Program-made: the position numbers and the translations under genes
DNA from: Bicyclus anynana
Lineage: Eukaryota > Arthropoda > Insecta > Lepidoptera > Nymphalidae
Reading direction: 5' to 3'
DNA length: 64,000 nucleotides
Assembly (NCBI RefSeq): GCF_947172395.1
Contig: NC_069093.1
Span: 4,809,561 to 4,873,560 of the forward strand
Part shown: positions 1 to 11,536 of the stretch, piece by piece
How positions within the stretch are numbered: position 1 is the first letter of the stretch
How the letters are laid out: the number at the start of each line of letters is the position of its first letter
The notes under the pieces: generated by a model
Databases searched by the model: none
The model's input: the letters and a program-made list of their open reading frames with translations, nothing else
Told to the model about the DNA's origin: nothing

Positions 1-359
1 AATTGTTTAAAATTACATTTAGAATGCTAAAATATCCCTTACAATTAATTGTATAGATATTACTATCAAAAGGCAGTATCTGTAATCTGATAAAACTAGC
101 AGTTAAAAATATTAATGCCTCTTCAATTAAAGTGATGGGAGTTTGCCGTCAACATTATTCAAACAATAAAATCAAACAAATATAACAATAGAGATGCAAA
201 CAATATAATTATAAATATACTAAACGCAAGGTCAGGTCCAATGATAAGAACTCTCGATACCTTTACAAAGTAATGTATTGTATTACAGATTATGTACTTA
301 CCTGAAAACGCATTACTAAAATTAATTTTGCATAACAATCGCATACATATAGCATACAT

Positions 360-676
360 GAGCTGTGATAGCCCAGTGAATATGGACCTCTGCCTCCGAT
401 TCCGGAGGGTGTGGATTCGAATCCGGTCTGGGGCATGCACCTCGCAACTTTTCTGTTGTGTGCATTTTAAGAAATTAAATGTCACGTGTCTCAACGGTGA
501 AGGAAAACATTGTGAGGAAACCTGCATACCAGAGAATTTTCCTAATTCTCTGCGTGTGTGAAGTCTGCCAATCCGCATTGGGCCAGCGAGGTGGACTATT
601 GGCCTAACCCCTCTCATTTTGAGCGGAGACTCGAGCTCAACAGTGAGCCGAATATGGGTTGATAACGACAATAATT
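360..676 (+). mobile_element. tRNA-derived SINE, family A, near full length
   Basis: The head resembles a tRNA promoter, with an A-box-like TAGCCCAGTG and a B box GATTCGAATCC. A body of about 300 bp follows and ends near GGGTTGATAACGA. The same body recurs at about 6859, 7311 (minus), 33484 and 45433, so this is a dispersed Pol III-type retroposon. No protein is encoded; open frames across it are chance. Confidence 0.85.
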
Positions 677-821
677 GGAATTGGAGAAGGGGCAGCAAAA
701 ACCCTCGCTACGCCACTGCATGCAACAATAGAAAGTGCAGATAACAAATAAGAAATTTCAAAATTAGTAGGTGTTATTAACACCTACAGCACGACAGATT
801 GTTCAAATAAATTTGTATTAC

Positions 822-1010
822 TATAGTCTGGCAAGTTCATTAATAACACTCCCATGATATGCGGGCGTCGGGTGAAAAGACCGCGCGGGTGCGAAATCGT
901 GCGTGCGGGGAAGTGACGTGCATCAGTCGTGGGTTTTCATTCATCGCTACATGCCCCCCGCGACCTGCGCGCAACATCGGGAGTGTTACGAACGAAGTTG
1001 CCAAGCTGTA
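822..1010 (+). mobile_element. Small foldback element, family C
   Basis: The ends are imperfect inverted repeats: TGGCAAGTTCATTAATAACA at the left faces GTTACGAACGAAGTTGCCA at the right. The interior is GC-rich. Related copies lie at 5088-5277 and about 42640-42769, so it is a non-autonomous DNA-transposon-type repeat (MITE). It encodes nothing. Confidence 0.7.
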
Positions 1011-1463
1011 AATAAAATAATAAAGGCACTAGTGATGGAAACTTTCAATAACTTTGTAACTTTTCACTTTGGTAAATATTTTTACTAAAGATTAAAATTA
1101 ATATCAATAAAACTAATATCATCAGAACGCATTTTCAACCGAGCCACAGGGCATCAATTATTTCTCATTTGATAACGCACTGACTAGCAGCTTAGCCTTA
1201 TGGCTGTAAATGTCAATAGATAGATAGACAGAATTGATTACCCGACGATTCAGTTGATAACGCGCTTACTATTAGGTTACTCGCATCACCGCACACGCCA
1301 ATCATAAACTGTGACGTCATTCGCTGCAAGGTATCGGTTTGTGATTGGCGCTTGCGGTGACGTGATATATCACATCACTGCAAACCTATAAACTATATAC
1401 CTACTCAAAAGTCGCCTCACCTGGTTGCTAATTAATTCACCTACACCAAAACACAATCAAGTT
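1011..1463. other. Downstream flank of left transporter, no gene seen
   Basis: AT-rich sequence past the 3' end of the minus-strand transporter. Around 1290-1370 a short inverted similarity pairs CCAATCA with TGATTGG and GTGACGTCA-like words, so a decayed foldback element is possible. I see no open frame of note. Confidence 0.4.
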
Positions 1464-1469
1464 TTTATT
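1464..1469 (-). terminator. Poly(A) signal of left transporter
   Basis: AATAAA on the minus strand, 46 bases past the stop codon at 1516. It is the nearest canonical signal; use is inferred from position only. Confidence 0.5.
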
Positions 1470-2268
1470 AACGGTAAAAAAGTACCTTCAAAACAACTAT
1501 ATTTTTAACAACTTATCAACTAATTTCCGACTTTTTGAGCGCCTCTGCGTCCTCGTTTTCTATTCGCATGTTGTCCTGAACTTCCTCCAAGCTCTTGCCC
1601 TTCGTTTCCGGCACGTAGAAGTATATGAACAATATCCCGGCATATGCTATACTGGCAAACGACCAGAAAACTGTAAAATGTCCGAACCCATCCTTAATAC
1701 CTTGGTAAGACTTCGTTACGAAGAAATTTAATATACAAGCCATCATAGTCGCCGCGCTCGATGCAGTAGTCTTAACGTTTAAGGGAAATAACTCTGCTTG
1801 CATTACATAAGGCAAATTCCCTATACCCGCTGCATATAAAATGTTAAAACCTAACACTCCAACAAGAGGCATCGCTGATATAGAGGACAAAGTTCCCGGC
1901 CCTACGTGCATGTAGTCTTGTAAGAAGAAATACAATCCTACTATAGTCAAGGAGACGGCTACCCCGAAACTGGAAGTCAACATTAGGACTCTGCGGCCGA
2001 AGTACCCAGCCAGAAATGTTGCTCCGATTCCTGGAATAATGATCGCATAGTTAAAATATATAGATTAATATATGTAATTTGTTACAAATATATAAAAAAA
2101 AAAAACATTTTTCATACATTACTGGAAGAACATTTCATTGATGAAGAACCATTACAACATCAAGTTAGTATATACTAAAATATCAGTTTTAGACTGGTTT
2201 AACTTCAGTTTGACTAACAGTTGCATAATCAAGATATGGGCAAGTACCAACATTAAAAACCGAAAAAA

Positions 2269-2430
2269 ACGTACCGCCAAGCGTTTTAGCGGTCCGGTAC
2301 GATGCCGTGTAGTAAACAAAAGGGGTGTGGATTTTCATCCTCCTACTAAAGTAGCCCGCTTCCATCTTAGATTGCATCATCACTTAGGTGAAATTCAAGG
2401 GCTAATTTGTAAAAGAATAAAAAAAAAATA
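2269..2430 (+). mobile_element. SINE family B, 5'-truncated
   Basis: Matches the 3' half of the full copy at 42289-42609: AACGTACCGCCAAGCG, then the GCATCATCACTTA stretch, then a poly-A tail. It lies in the last intron of the left transporter, in antisense to that gene. Confidence 0.75.
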
Positions 2431-2825
2431 ATAACCCACCTGCCCCAAGCTGCACAAATCCGTACACGATGCTCGCGTAGGGGCCCGATATCGAACTGCT
2501 CTGTCTGAATATGATCTCCAAATATGCTTGGATGGCCAAACTGCCCGTCATGTATTGTAACACTTTGAGACCTGTGAAACAATTGAGAATTTTTAACATT
2601 TTTCACCAACTTCGTGTCAAGGTATTGCAATGTTGTGTTATCGTGAAAAAGATTGGTGTAAGTTAACTAACTTATGTTCCGTGCTTACATTTAGTACTTC
2701 AAACTAATAATTAAAATATCACCGGCAAATCCCCCCCTAATCCCCAACGACAGAAACCCACGCTACGCCACTGTTATCACTAACAGTCGATAGGTCAGTG
2801 CGCCGCGCGTTGTAATAAAAGGCTG

Positions 2826-3600
2826 CTTGATACTTTTTCAAATTGTCTTTAATTGTTCATTATCATTCTACTAGATTGAAAAAAAAATATTATATTTTTT
2901 TGACAATACGAGCCAAAATCGGCCATGATGGTGTTATGATATGATGGTGTGTGTGATATTTCAACTGTTTCATGACGTCACGTTAATAAATCCTTTACCA
3001 CAGTATACAATATTTTTACTGTGCCTTTACTGTGTAATTTTTTTGACAATACAGTGGCAGAAAAATTGAGGAGTAGATGGTTAGCTTGGTATGGACATGT
3101 AATGCGTAGGGAGGAAAGTCATATTACTAGAAAAATGTTGAATGTGCAAGTGGAAGGACATAAGAGGAGAGGAAGGCCAAAGAAGAGATGGTTGGATTGT
3201 GTGAAAGAGGATATGTGTGTAAAAGGAGTGGATGATGATTTGACGAATGGAAAAGATTGATATATTTTTCCGACCCCACTTAAGTGGGATAAGGGTAAGG
3301 AGATGATGATGACGAGCCAAAACGCCTATCGGCCATGATGGTGTATAGTTCAACTGTTTCATGATGTCACGTTAATAAATCCTTTACCACAGTATACAAT
3401 ATTTTTACTGTGCCTTTATTAACTGAGCGTTTGCCAAAAATATTGGTTAACAATTAGGCAAGTTGACACTTTTTTTTAAATGGTCTTATAATGTTCATTA
3501 TTATCATTTTACTAGATTGAAATTGAGACGTAATTACATGAAAATTTCAATTTTTAAATATTTTTTTGACAATACGAGCCAAAACTAAATTTAATTAAAA
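2826..3600. repeat. Composite AT-rich repeat, family K, two or more units
   Basis: Shared words such as TTTTTTGACAATACGAGCC, CTACTAGATTGAAA and TTCAACTGTTTCATGA occur two or three times here, and again at 20948-21260 and (reverse) 33870-34110. A LINE fragment (3050-3313) splits one unit. It looks like an old non-autonomous element that duplicated locally; ends are not sharp enough to call inverted repeats. Confidence 0.5.
3050..3313 (+). mobile_element. LINE 3' fragment, C-terminus of reverse transcriptase ORF
   Basis: The frame encodes WLAWYGHVMRREESH, then GHKRRGRPKKRWLDCVKEDM. This is the conserved C-terminal block of RTE-like and related LINE polymerases. After the stop comes a short tail ending in GATGATGATGAC. 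It is strongly 5'-truncated, as usual for LINE insertions, and it interrupts a family K repeat (TGACAATAC before, GAGCCAAAAC after). Clade assignment is tentative. Confidence 0.7.
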
Positions 3601-5087
3601 GAAAATTAAATATAGTTAGGCAGATACCCAAGAATAAAACTCAATAAACCATACTGACCTGATATGATATAAATCGCCTTTCTATATTTGGTGTTGGTCA
3701 CCAATTCTGCAAACGTGGTTTTATTCTCCATACTTTCCTGAACGTGGCGACGCATTACGTTTATTTGTTCGTCTACCCACTAAAATTTATTGAAATTAAA
3801 TATTCTGATTAATTAAATACCTACGTATATAAATTTTAAAATTTAATTTATTTATGTAGGTAGGCATGTATAAAGGAGATGGTCCAAAATTGTATGGAGC
3901 CCAGGATCAGTCATTGTACCCTGGCAGAAATAAAAGATTTTTTTTTTAAAACTATTTTTGATTATACAAATCTACGAATTTACTTTAATTCTTTCGAAAT
4001 AATATTCATTCTCTCCCAAGAAATGCAACACTAATATGGGTAATAATGGCGGATTTATGACGTTTTCAATGCAGTAGTCGATTTGACGTTTGCTGTCAAT
4101 TGTCATGTCATAGTTGCTTTATGGGTGCCATCTTGATAAAACTTAAAAACTTGAGCTTTAATTTTATTTATTTCTTTTTATTTAGTTAGATATATTAACT
4201 TATTTTGATTTTAATACAATCCTTGTACTTTTAAAATTTTAATGATTCGGGATACAAGAGTGGACCTGAAATAGACCATCTCCTTTAATAAATTAAAACC
4301 AGTTAGATTTCAAAATCTGTTAAAATATTTTTAATAATTAAAAAAGAATATGAAAACGAATTAGATTTATAGAACCCGAACAGTACATATTACACATATA
4401 TATTTGTTATACTCATGTGTTTTAAGTAAAAAAACATGTAGTTATTAAATAAGGTAGTTACCTATTCAGTTTCCTCGGAGCATTTGCATTGATAAAAAAA
4501 TTAAAGTTTATATTTGTAAAAAATGAAATTGCTACTGAACCTTAATACTGAATATTAATTTTAACAAGTTAAATGAATTATTATTATTATCATACCACTT
4601 CATCCTTAGTTCCCTTTATTGTCATGAACTCCTTCTTAGCCGCAGCCAACCTGCCATACGACAAGTGGTAATACGGGGACTCCGGCACCCATAGACAAAT
4701 CACAGCGTAGAACACAGACAAGAAGAGCACCATAGAGTTGAGCACTGTGTAGGATACAAACGGCCCTATGCCGTACACAGCCAGGCTTCCCAAATTATTC
4801 ATTACTTGCACAAGCATTCCTAGTGCACCTCGAATCTCTTTGTCAGCTATCTCTGTCAGATATATCATTGTGACCTGAAACGGAAGGTACCTACTAAATT
4901 CAATTAGCATTCCTTTGGAGGATAAAATATATCAACTAATAAATTTACCTACTATTATTTCTAAATTAGATCTTGTTTCACGGAACGCGGCGTTTTGCTA
5001 TGTGATATTTTGACCAAGTGACAGGTGAGCGCTATTCCCCATTGTTACCCTAAGTTGGACCTTTAATTGTCTTTTCATAACATCTCT

Positions 5088-5277
5088 TTAGTCTGGCAAG
5101 TTCATTGATAACACTCCCACGATATGCGGGCGACAGGGGGAAAGACTGAGCAGGTGGAAATCGCGAAATCGGAAGTGACGTGCATCTGTCGTGGGTTTTT
5201 CATTCATCGCTACACGCCCCCAGCGCGTGCGCAACATTGGGATTCGGGAGTGTTACGAACGAAGTTGCCAAGCTATA
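5088..5277 (+). mobile_element. Small foldback element, family C
   Basis: Same arms and interior as 822-1010, with AGTCTGGCAAGTTCATTGAT at the left and GTTACGAACGAAGTTGCCA at the right. It sits in the intron between exons 3 and 4 of the left transporter. Confidence 0.7.
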
Positions 5278-5631
5278 GTAGTTTACCTTATATAGTTATT
5301 TACAATGAATAAAATCGTTCTTTATTTCTAGGAGATTTGTAAAAAAGTAAAAAAGAAAACTATCTTGTGCATCTTAATAAATATAAGTATTTTAATAGCT
5401 TGTAAATCAATAGATAGTTGATACTCACAACAGCTGTAATTCCATTTGCTATTCCGATCAAAACTCGAGCGAAGTACATGAGCTCTGGACTTTTTGTAAA
5501 CAGAATTATGCTCTGAAAAGGCAAAACGAACCGTTTTCAGACACTGAAGAAGCATACAAGGTAGAAAAATATTAAAGCCAGATAATTTAGGGAGATAGAG
5601 ACAGTTTGGTGGCTACAGCAGCCAGGGAAAA

Positions 5632-5940
5632 GTTTTTTTTTTAATTCTTTCAAGTTAACCCTTGACTACAATCTCACCTGATGATAAGTGATGATGTAAT
5701 CTAAGATGAAAGCGGGCTAACTTGTTAGGAGGAGGATGAAAATCCACACACCTTTCAGTTACTACACGGCATCGTACCGGAACGCTAAAATCGCTTGGCG
5801 ATACGTCTTTGGTAGGGTGGTAACTAGCCACGGCCGAAGCCTCCCACCAGCCAGACCTGGTTATGAAAACCTCAATCAACCCAGCCGGGGTCTAACCCAG
5901 GACCTCTGGCTTGTAAGTCCACCCATACCACTGCCGTCAA
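5632..5940 (-). mobile_element. SINE family B, near full length
   Basis: Reverse copy of the element at 42289-42609. The poly-A tail appears as a T run at 5632-5642 and the tRNA-like head at about 5880-5940, with the B box decayed. It lies in the intron between exons 2 and 3 of the left transporter, in the gene's own orientation. Confidence 0.75.
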
Positions 5941-6425
5941 AGTAATATAATTAAACTATATGTATACACAAGACCATTCATTTTATTAAGTAGGTAGATA
6001 TTATTTTACGTCTTTTTGATAGTCCCGGTTCAGATTGTTAAGTTTAAAGTACCCTGAAATAAAATATTTACACCGAAATACTTGTTATTTCATCAGTCAT
6101 AAGAATTACAATACTCAGATGAGATTAGCAATACATGTATCTAGTTATCATGTGATATGTATCACTCGTCTGCCGATAAGGGCATTAGCATAGTGACTAA
6201 CTGTTATTAAATACCTACTAGAAGATTGTATTACAAAGACGAACTGATGCCAGCACTAACTGAAGCGTTTGGGTAATACGAAGTCTACGATCTTGTGATA
6301 TCACCCTGAGAAAAAAAAAGCTACAAAAACTAAAAGCTTTGGAACACTGTCCGTCACTTATGTCTCCATACCTTTACTTTTTAATACGTTTAAGATTTCC
6401 TCCAAAATTAACAGGTCAGCTCCTT

Positions 6426-6606
6426 TAGCCAAGTGGCATGTCGATTCTCTTTCTACGATCGCAAACGCTTCGAAAACTAGAAAAATGTATGGGAATGACA
6501 TTTGCTATCGACGGGTCACGTGATCAAGATGTGTCATTATCATACATTTTTCTAGTTTTCGAAGCGTTAGCGACCGTAGAAAGAGAATGGACGTTCCACT
6601 TGGCTA
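6426..6606. mobile_element. Foldback element, arms about 75 bp
   Basis: TAGCCAAGTGG at 6426 and CCACTTGGCTA ending at 6606 open two arms that match with only a few mismatches, including CGCTTCGAAAACTAGAAAAA on the left arm. A loop of about 30 bases holds GGGTCACGTGATC. It would fold into a long hairpin if transcribed with the intron it lies in. MITE-like; no protein. Confidence 0.8.
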
Positions 6607-6858
6607 CAGAGGCTGTGACTGTATGGAGAAACAGTATTTGCGTCTCTAGCGGATACTTTTTTCATGTCGGAATAAAACCAATTTTCATTCACCATTTTGG
6701 ATTTAGAATGACGTCATTTTCACATAACTAACATTGTCAACAAACTACGAGTCCGTGTATGCGATATATGTAAAAATTTTAGCTGAGTTGAGGATAAAGG
6801 TTTTAAATTACTAAATACTTATTATTACTACTACGTACTAATATCCTGTATGGGATGG

Positions 6859-7168
6859 ACCGTGACAGACCAGTGGATATGACCTCTGCCTCCAGAATCG
6901 GAGGTCGAATCCGGCCCAGGGCATGCGTCACCTCAAACTTTTCAGTTGTGTGCATTTAAAGAAATTAAATATCACACGTCTCAAACGGTGAAGGATAAAA
7001 CATCGTGAGGAAACCGGCATACCTGAGAATTTTCTTAATTCTCAGCGTGTGTGAAGTCTGCCAATCCGCATTGGGCCAGCGTTTTGACTGTAGGCCTAAC
7101 CCCTCTCATTCTGAGGAGAGACTCGAGCTCAGCAGTGAGTCGAATTTGGATTGATAATGATGATGATG
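6859..7168 (+). mobile_element. SINE family A
   Basis: Full-length type copy with A-box-like ACAGACCAGTGG and the family body (AATCCGCATTGGGCCAGCG). It ends in GATAATGATGATGATG. It lies in an intron of the left transporter. Confidence 0.8.
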
Positions 7169-7310
7169 GGATGGGTCATCTTCTCCCGAGTGATAGGGCG
7201 ATGGTATATGTTCACGTTTAAGACGCAGGGAAATTTTCTTCCCTGGTTAAGTTTTTCTAATCCATTTTGGGGTTGAGGTCTTGCGGTATATGGGTTATCC
7301 TACATTAATA

Positions 7311-7641
7311 TTGTCGTCGTCGTCGTCGTTATCAACCCATATTCGGCTCACTGCTGAACACGAGTCTCCTCTCAGAATGAGAGGGGTTAGACCAATAGTC
7401 CACCACGCTGGCCCAATGCGGATTGGCAGACTTCACACACGCAGAGAATTAAGAAAATTCTCTGTTATGCAGGTTTCCTCACGATGTTTTCCTTCACCAT
7501 TTGATCATTTGAGACACCTGATACCTAATTTCTTAAAATGCACACAACTGAAAAGTTGGAGGTGCATGCCCCCGACCGGATTCGAACCCACACCCTCCGG
7601 AATCGAAAGTAGGGGTCATATCCACTGGGCTATCACGGCTC
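7311..7641 (-). mobile_element. SINE family A, reverse copy
   Basis: Reverse complement of the family A body, starting in a (TCG)n run and ending at the tRNA-like head GCTATCACGGCTC. With the copy at 6859-7168 it makes a facing pair about 140 bp apart that could pair in the intron RNA. Confidence 0.8.
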
Positions 7642-7666
7642 TATTCATATTGTACTGTAATATATA

Positions 7667-7862
7667 TCTATACTTATATAATAAAGCTGAAGAGTTTGTT
7701 TGTTTGATTGAACGCGCTAATCTCAAGAACTACTGGTCCGATTTGAAAAATTCTTTCACTGTTAGATAGCCCATTTATCGAGGAAGGCTATAGGCTATAT
7801 ATTATCCCCATATTCCTACGGGAACGGGAACCACGCGGGTGAAACCGCGCGGCGTCAGCTAA
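7667..7862 (+). mobile_element. Short non-autonomous Helitron, CTAA-ended subfamily
   Basis: Starts TCTATACTTATATAATAAAG and ends CGCGCGGCGTCAGCTAA followed by T. The TC start, the GC-rich 3' part, the CTRR end and the A/T flanks fit Helitron rules. Length 196 bp. Confidence 0.7.
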
Positions 7863-8075
7863 TCATTAATATTGTAATACAAGTGAAATAAAAGCTTATA
7901 AAACGTACCGCACCTAAGAACCCCGGCACGGCAGCACTGTAGATGGTAAGTCGTCGCCCAGCGCGCTCGCTTAGCACCTTGCCCAGGTAGCAGCCCGGCA
8001 ACGCACCCAACGCTGCTAAGGACACCACCCAGGAACTCTGCGCCTGATATTACCGACCGTAATATACTTCTATTA

Positions 8076-8450
8076 TCTATACTTATAATAAATCTGTAGA
8101 GAGGTCAATTCTGTACATGAAATATATTTCCAAAATAACCATCAGGGGGTGATTAGTGATCGATACTTATGCCAAAAATGCAATCAGTAAAATTTTTGTC
8201 TGTCTGTCTGTCTGTATGTTCGTTATAAAAACAAAAACTACTAGACGGATTTTAACGAAACTTGGTACAATTATTCATCATACTCCTGAGCAGGTTATAG
8301 TATACTTTTCATCAAGCTACGATCAATAGGAGCAGAGCAGTGAAGGGAAATGTTGGGAAAACGAGAGAATTTACTCCATTTTTAAGCTTCGGGGTAGGGT
8401 AGGGGTAGGAGTAGTAGTTTCACGCGGACGAAGTCGCGGGCGTCCGCTAG
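8076..8450 (+). mobile_element. Non-autonomous Helitron
   Basis: Starts TCTATACTTATAATAAATCT. Ends in a hairpin whose arms are GCGGACG and CGTCCGC, then CTAG, then host T. It includes a short GGGTAGG run near the 3' end. It lies in the intron between exons 1 and 2 of the left transporter. Confidence 0.8.
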
Positions 8451-8600
8451 TCTATACTAATATTATAAATCTGAAAAGTTTGTTTGTTTGTTTGACTGAA
8501 CGCGCTAATGTCAGAAACTACTGGTCCGATTTAAAAAAATCTTTCAGTGTTAGATAGGCCATTTATCGAGGAAGGCTATAGACTATATATAGTCGTTTGA
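8451..8600 (+). mobile_element. Helitron 5' fragment joined to its neighbour
   Basis: Begins TCTATACTAATATTATAAAT at the base right after the CTAG end of the previous element. It shows the family 5' region (ACTACTGGTCCGATTTAAAA) and then loses similarity near 8600 with no 3' hairpin. Confidence 0.65.
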
Positions 8601-9225
8601 CAGAAGTGATCACTTAAACCTGATGTCGTATGCTTGAGAGAAAGGGATGCCAGACAAAGTGCCGCCGTAACTCGTTACGTTACGAAGCGGTTTAACCCTT
8701 GGATAGTTTTATGGAAATAATTGGAATCTTCGTAACTTCAAGTTTTCTACTTTGATTATCACAAGTATAACATAACATAATCAGACGTTTTAAAAGTGAT
8801 TGTAAACTATGAAATAAATCAATTTCGACTCCAAATTAGTTTTAAAAATACACAATAAATGACGAATTTATCTAGGCGTCATGTGAATACCTTTGCCACG
8901 GACACTAAATAGTATAGTAACACCACTGGCCAAGACCATATATACATATTTAAAAGTTTTTTATTTTCAGTAGGTTCATAAAATTAAATAGGCATAGGTA
9001 TAAACTTTAACCTATCTCATTGTTAATAGGCATTTGTCTTAATTGTCTAATTAATTAACTTACATCGCTTATGTTTATTTTGGCTTCACCATTCTTAAAC
9101 TTTGGAATGGCCGGTGATGGCCATGATAACGCTGCACCGGTAAACGAAAATGCAAAGGAAACTGCAAAGAAAAATTAAGCAATAAATATTGTATAACTTT
9201 GGAAAATAATCACAATACATTTCAT

Positions 9226-9653
9226 ATTTCCCGCCAAAAATTACCACATATTCCAGCTAAATATTGCACTTTTCTATTAGTTGTCATAGTCGCTATATTT
9301 TTCAATAATATTTCCGCGAAAAATATTTGTGACAAAAAGTCATATATTTTATTTAATTAATAATTACTGCAACTAACTAAAGAAATAAAACACGACCTAT
9401 TTCACAGGCAAACTTTATCTAAATTGTAAACATTCACTCTCACTCATACAAAAATGAAAACAAAATTGACCATAGATTTATGAAACGAAACCACAACGAA
9501 AACATTGACATTTAAGAATGAATGTGACATTATGTCACTCTCCTCTATGGCTTGACTCAGCCACAGACATTAATATTTACTTCTCTGCATATATTTAAGA
9601 GTACTGTGCTTCTCTGTCTACGTGTTTACATCTGTATTTTTTTTATTATCTGG
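9226..9653. other. 5' flank of left transporter, no gene seen
   Basis: The first 70 bases past the ATG-like site (to about 9300) match the 5' flank of the right copy, including CCAGCTAAATATTGCACTTT and CTATTAGTTGTCATA. The tandem duplication therefore took some upstream sequence with it, possibly promoter or 5' UTR. The rest is AT-rich without a recognisable signal. Confidence 0.5.
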
Positions 9654-9667
9654 TTCTGGCTTTAGTT
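9654..9667. repeat. Target-site duplication of the full-length LINE, left copy
   Basis: TTCTGGCTTTAGTT, identical to 17686-17699. It defines the LINE's 3' end. Confidence 0.85.
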
Positions 9668-10477
9668 CTTCTTCTTCTTCGTTCTATGGCTCCGCGCGTC
9701 GAGCGATTGAGCCAGTATCAAGTGCTTTTTTTTTTTTTTTGTTATTTAAAACGAGGAAACTTGTTTAATTATAAAACTCGAAATTTTGAAGGTACGGGAA
9801 TTTTAGAAAGGATCAGAAAAGGATAGGAAATAATATAAAATAGAATACTTATACCGAATATTTACAATTAAATACTAATCATTTATTTTCAATACAATAA
9901 AACATATATTTACATAAAAAATTGTACATCTAAAAGTATTTACAACTTAATATCATTACTTAGGATAAAAGAGGAAAAAAGTTTATATATACAAGGTTTA
10001 TCATAGGACAAGAGGATGTCAACGGAAGTAGGAAGTGGGATGTGGAAAAGAATAAGGTCCTTGTAAAATGATTCTCGATTAAATTTTGGACATGATAAAA
10101 ATATGTGATTAAGGTCACCCACTTCACCACACTCGCACAAATCACTGCTCACAATTCCAAATTTCGCAAGTTGAACAGGAGAGCAAACGTGGCCCAAACG
10201 CATACGCGTCAAGATACACGTTACCCTCCTGCTCAATTTTATAGTTGAGAACCATGGCTTTGTCGGTATAAAGTTTTGTATCCTAGCAAAGGCTTTGCCC
10301 TTTGCTTGGCTGGAAATTGACCAAGCCACTTTCCAGGACTCCTGAAGGGAACGTTTTGTCAGTGTACACAAATCATAGGCGTAGTTACAATAGTCTGCCA
10401 TATCTCCGCATGAAATAGCCTCATTGGCAAGCTGATCAGCACGTTCATTTCCAGGAATGCCTGAGTGACCTGGTACC

Positions 10478-11536
10478 AGGGGGGGGACAGTTCCATACAT
10501 TCTGAGCAATTTGTTGACTTACAGGCCATCTAGATCTAGTAGTGAAACAACTTTTCGACTAAGTTGGTAAAAATATCTCAACAGATGGCAGCAATTCCAT
10601 CGCTAATCTTAGTGTGCCCAGTATCAATATTTGCAACCATTTCGTAATATTTAATAATTTTAACGATAATGAAAAAAATAGTAACTCTGTAATAATCTCA
10701 TAGACCACTACATGAAATATATATTTAAATCGTTTTGCAAATCAAACTTCTTCATTTAATAAAATATGTGACGCATAAGTTAACATAGAGTGTTTGGTTA
10801 GTTTTTAAGTAACAAATGGCAACTACGCAACAATATTAACTAAATGGCTAAGATGATATGAAGTAATAATCTTTATATTATTTCCGGGAACAAAATATTT
10901 ATAGTATGTGATATTCATGGGGAGGCAAAACATGGAGCAGTGGCGTTTTTCTTCCAAGCCATTTTCCAGTCCTTAATGCGTTTGATAGCAAATAATGTCT
11001 GCAAATTAGTTACGACTTCATATACTTTTCTATATTTATTCTGCAATTATTTTTTTAAATAAAAATATTTTGACTCCTCAGTTTTGTCCGATTGCCCGTG
11101 AATATTACTTAAACAGTTTTTACAGTATGATCATGAATTAAATTGTGTTGGTTGCGATTGTAAGTTATTGGGTATAACAAAATAAGCGTATATTAATTTC
11201 AACGTGGCCATGAACTGTCATCTGGTCCAGTGGTGAACATGGTCGAACGGATTCTAACAAAGTTACGTATGATTAGGAATAGTCGTGGGTTCGAGTCTGG
11301 GTGGGGAATGGATTACATCACAATATATATTTTTTTTTATTTGTTTTTCTCAATACGTTTTTTTTAATATTTTTTGAGTTTTATTAAACCTCGATTAAAA
11401 ATCTCCATTTAAATAAAATTGCCGCTGTTTTAGTAGTACCTATAAGTTTACTCCAAACCGCAGTTGGCGCTTCAATTTAAGCCACCGAAAATCTTCAAGA
11501 GGGCTCTCTTTTCCCATATACTTATTATACTCTTTG
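10478..11536. mobile_element. Unidentified 1,059-bp insertion in LINE RNase H, 9-bp target duplication
   Basis: Flanked by CCTGGTACC at 10469-10477 and again at 11537-11545. The left end is AGGGGGGGGACAGTTCC and the right end is TTATTATACTCTTTG. I see no inverted repeats at the ends and no long open frame. Around 11219-11330 a tRNA-like stretch has TGGTCCAGTGGTG and GGTTCGAGTCT. A 9-bp duplication fits a Mutator-like element or a retroposon; the missing inverted ends favour a retroposon. Family unknown. Confidence 0.7.

Larger units (their letters stand above)
1516..9225 (-). pseudogene. Tret1-like sugar transporter, left tandem copy, stop codon near start
   Basis: Major facilitator (SLC2/sugar porter) family, expected to move trehalose or another sugar across the plasma membrane. 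Exons in gene order: 9161-9064, 8043-7909, 5512-5429, 4874-4596, 3779-3659, 2571-2440, 2030-1516. All junctions are GT-AG and the phases agree. Family marks are WVPESPYYHL after helix 6, FGRR in the loop after helix 8, and PETKGKSLEEVQ after helix 12. The protein is about 97% the same as the right copy in the middle exons. Odd: the ATG matching the sister's start (9225-9223) runs into TAA at 9177-9175, 16 codons later. The TAA sits in a good acceptor tract ending TTTGCAG at 9162, so an unseen upstream first exon could rescue the gene. If there is none, this is a young pseudogene. The exact sugar is unknown. Confidence 0.75.

Noticed and set aside
159..698. 179-codon minus-strand open frame (and 7281-7769 plus)
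   Set aside because: Both run through SINE family A. The same residues appear wherever the SINE does, and no gene is conserved.
6438..6731. 97-codon plus-strand frame
   Set aside because: Two thirds of it is the 75-bp inverted-arm element; no protein family is visible.
7909..7914. Donor GTGCGG for transporter exon 2
   Set aside because: It would break phase with the next exon in both copies; GTACGT five bases on keeps phase and is the better match.
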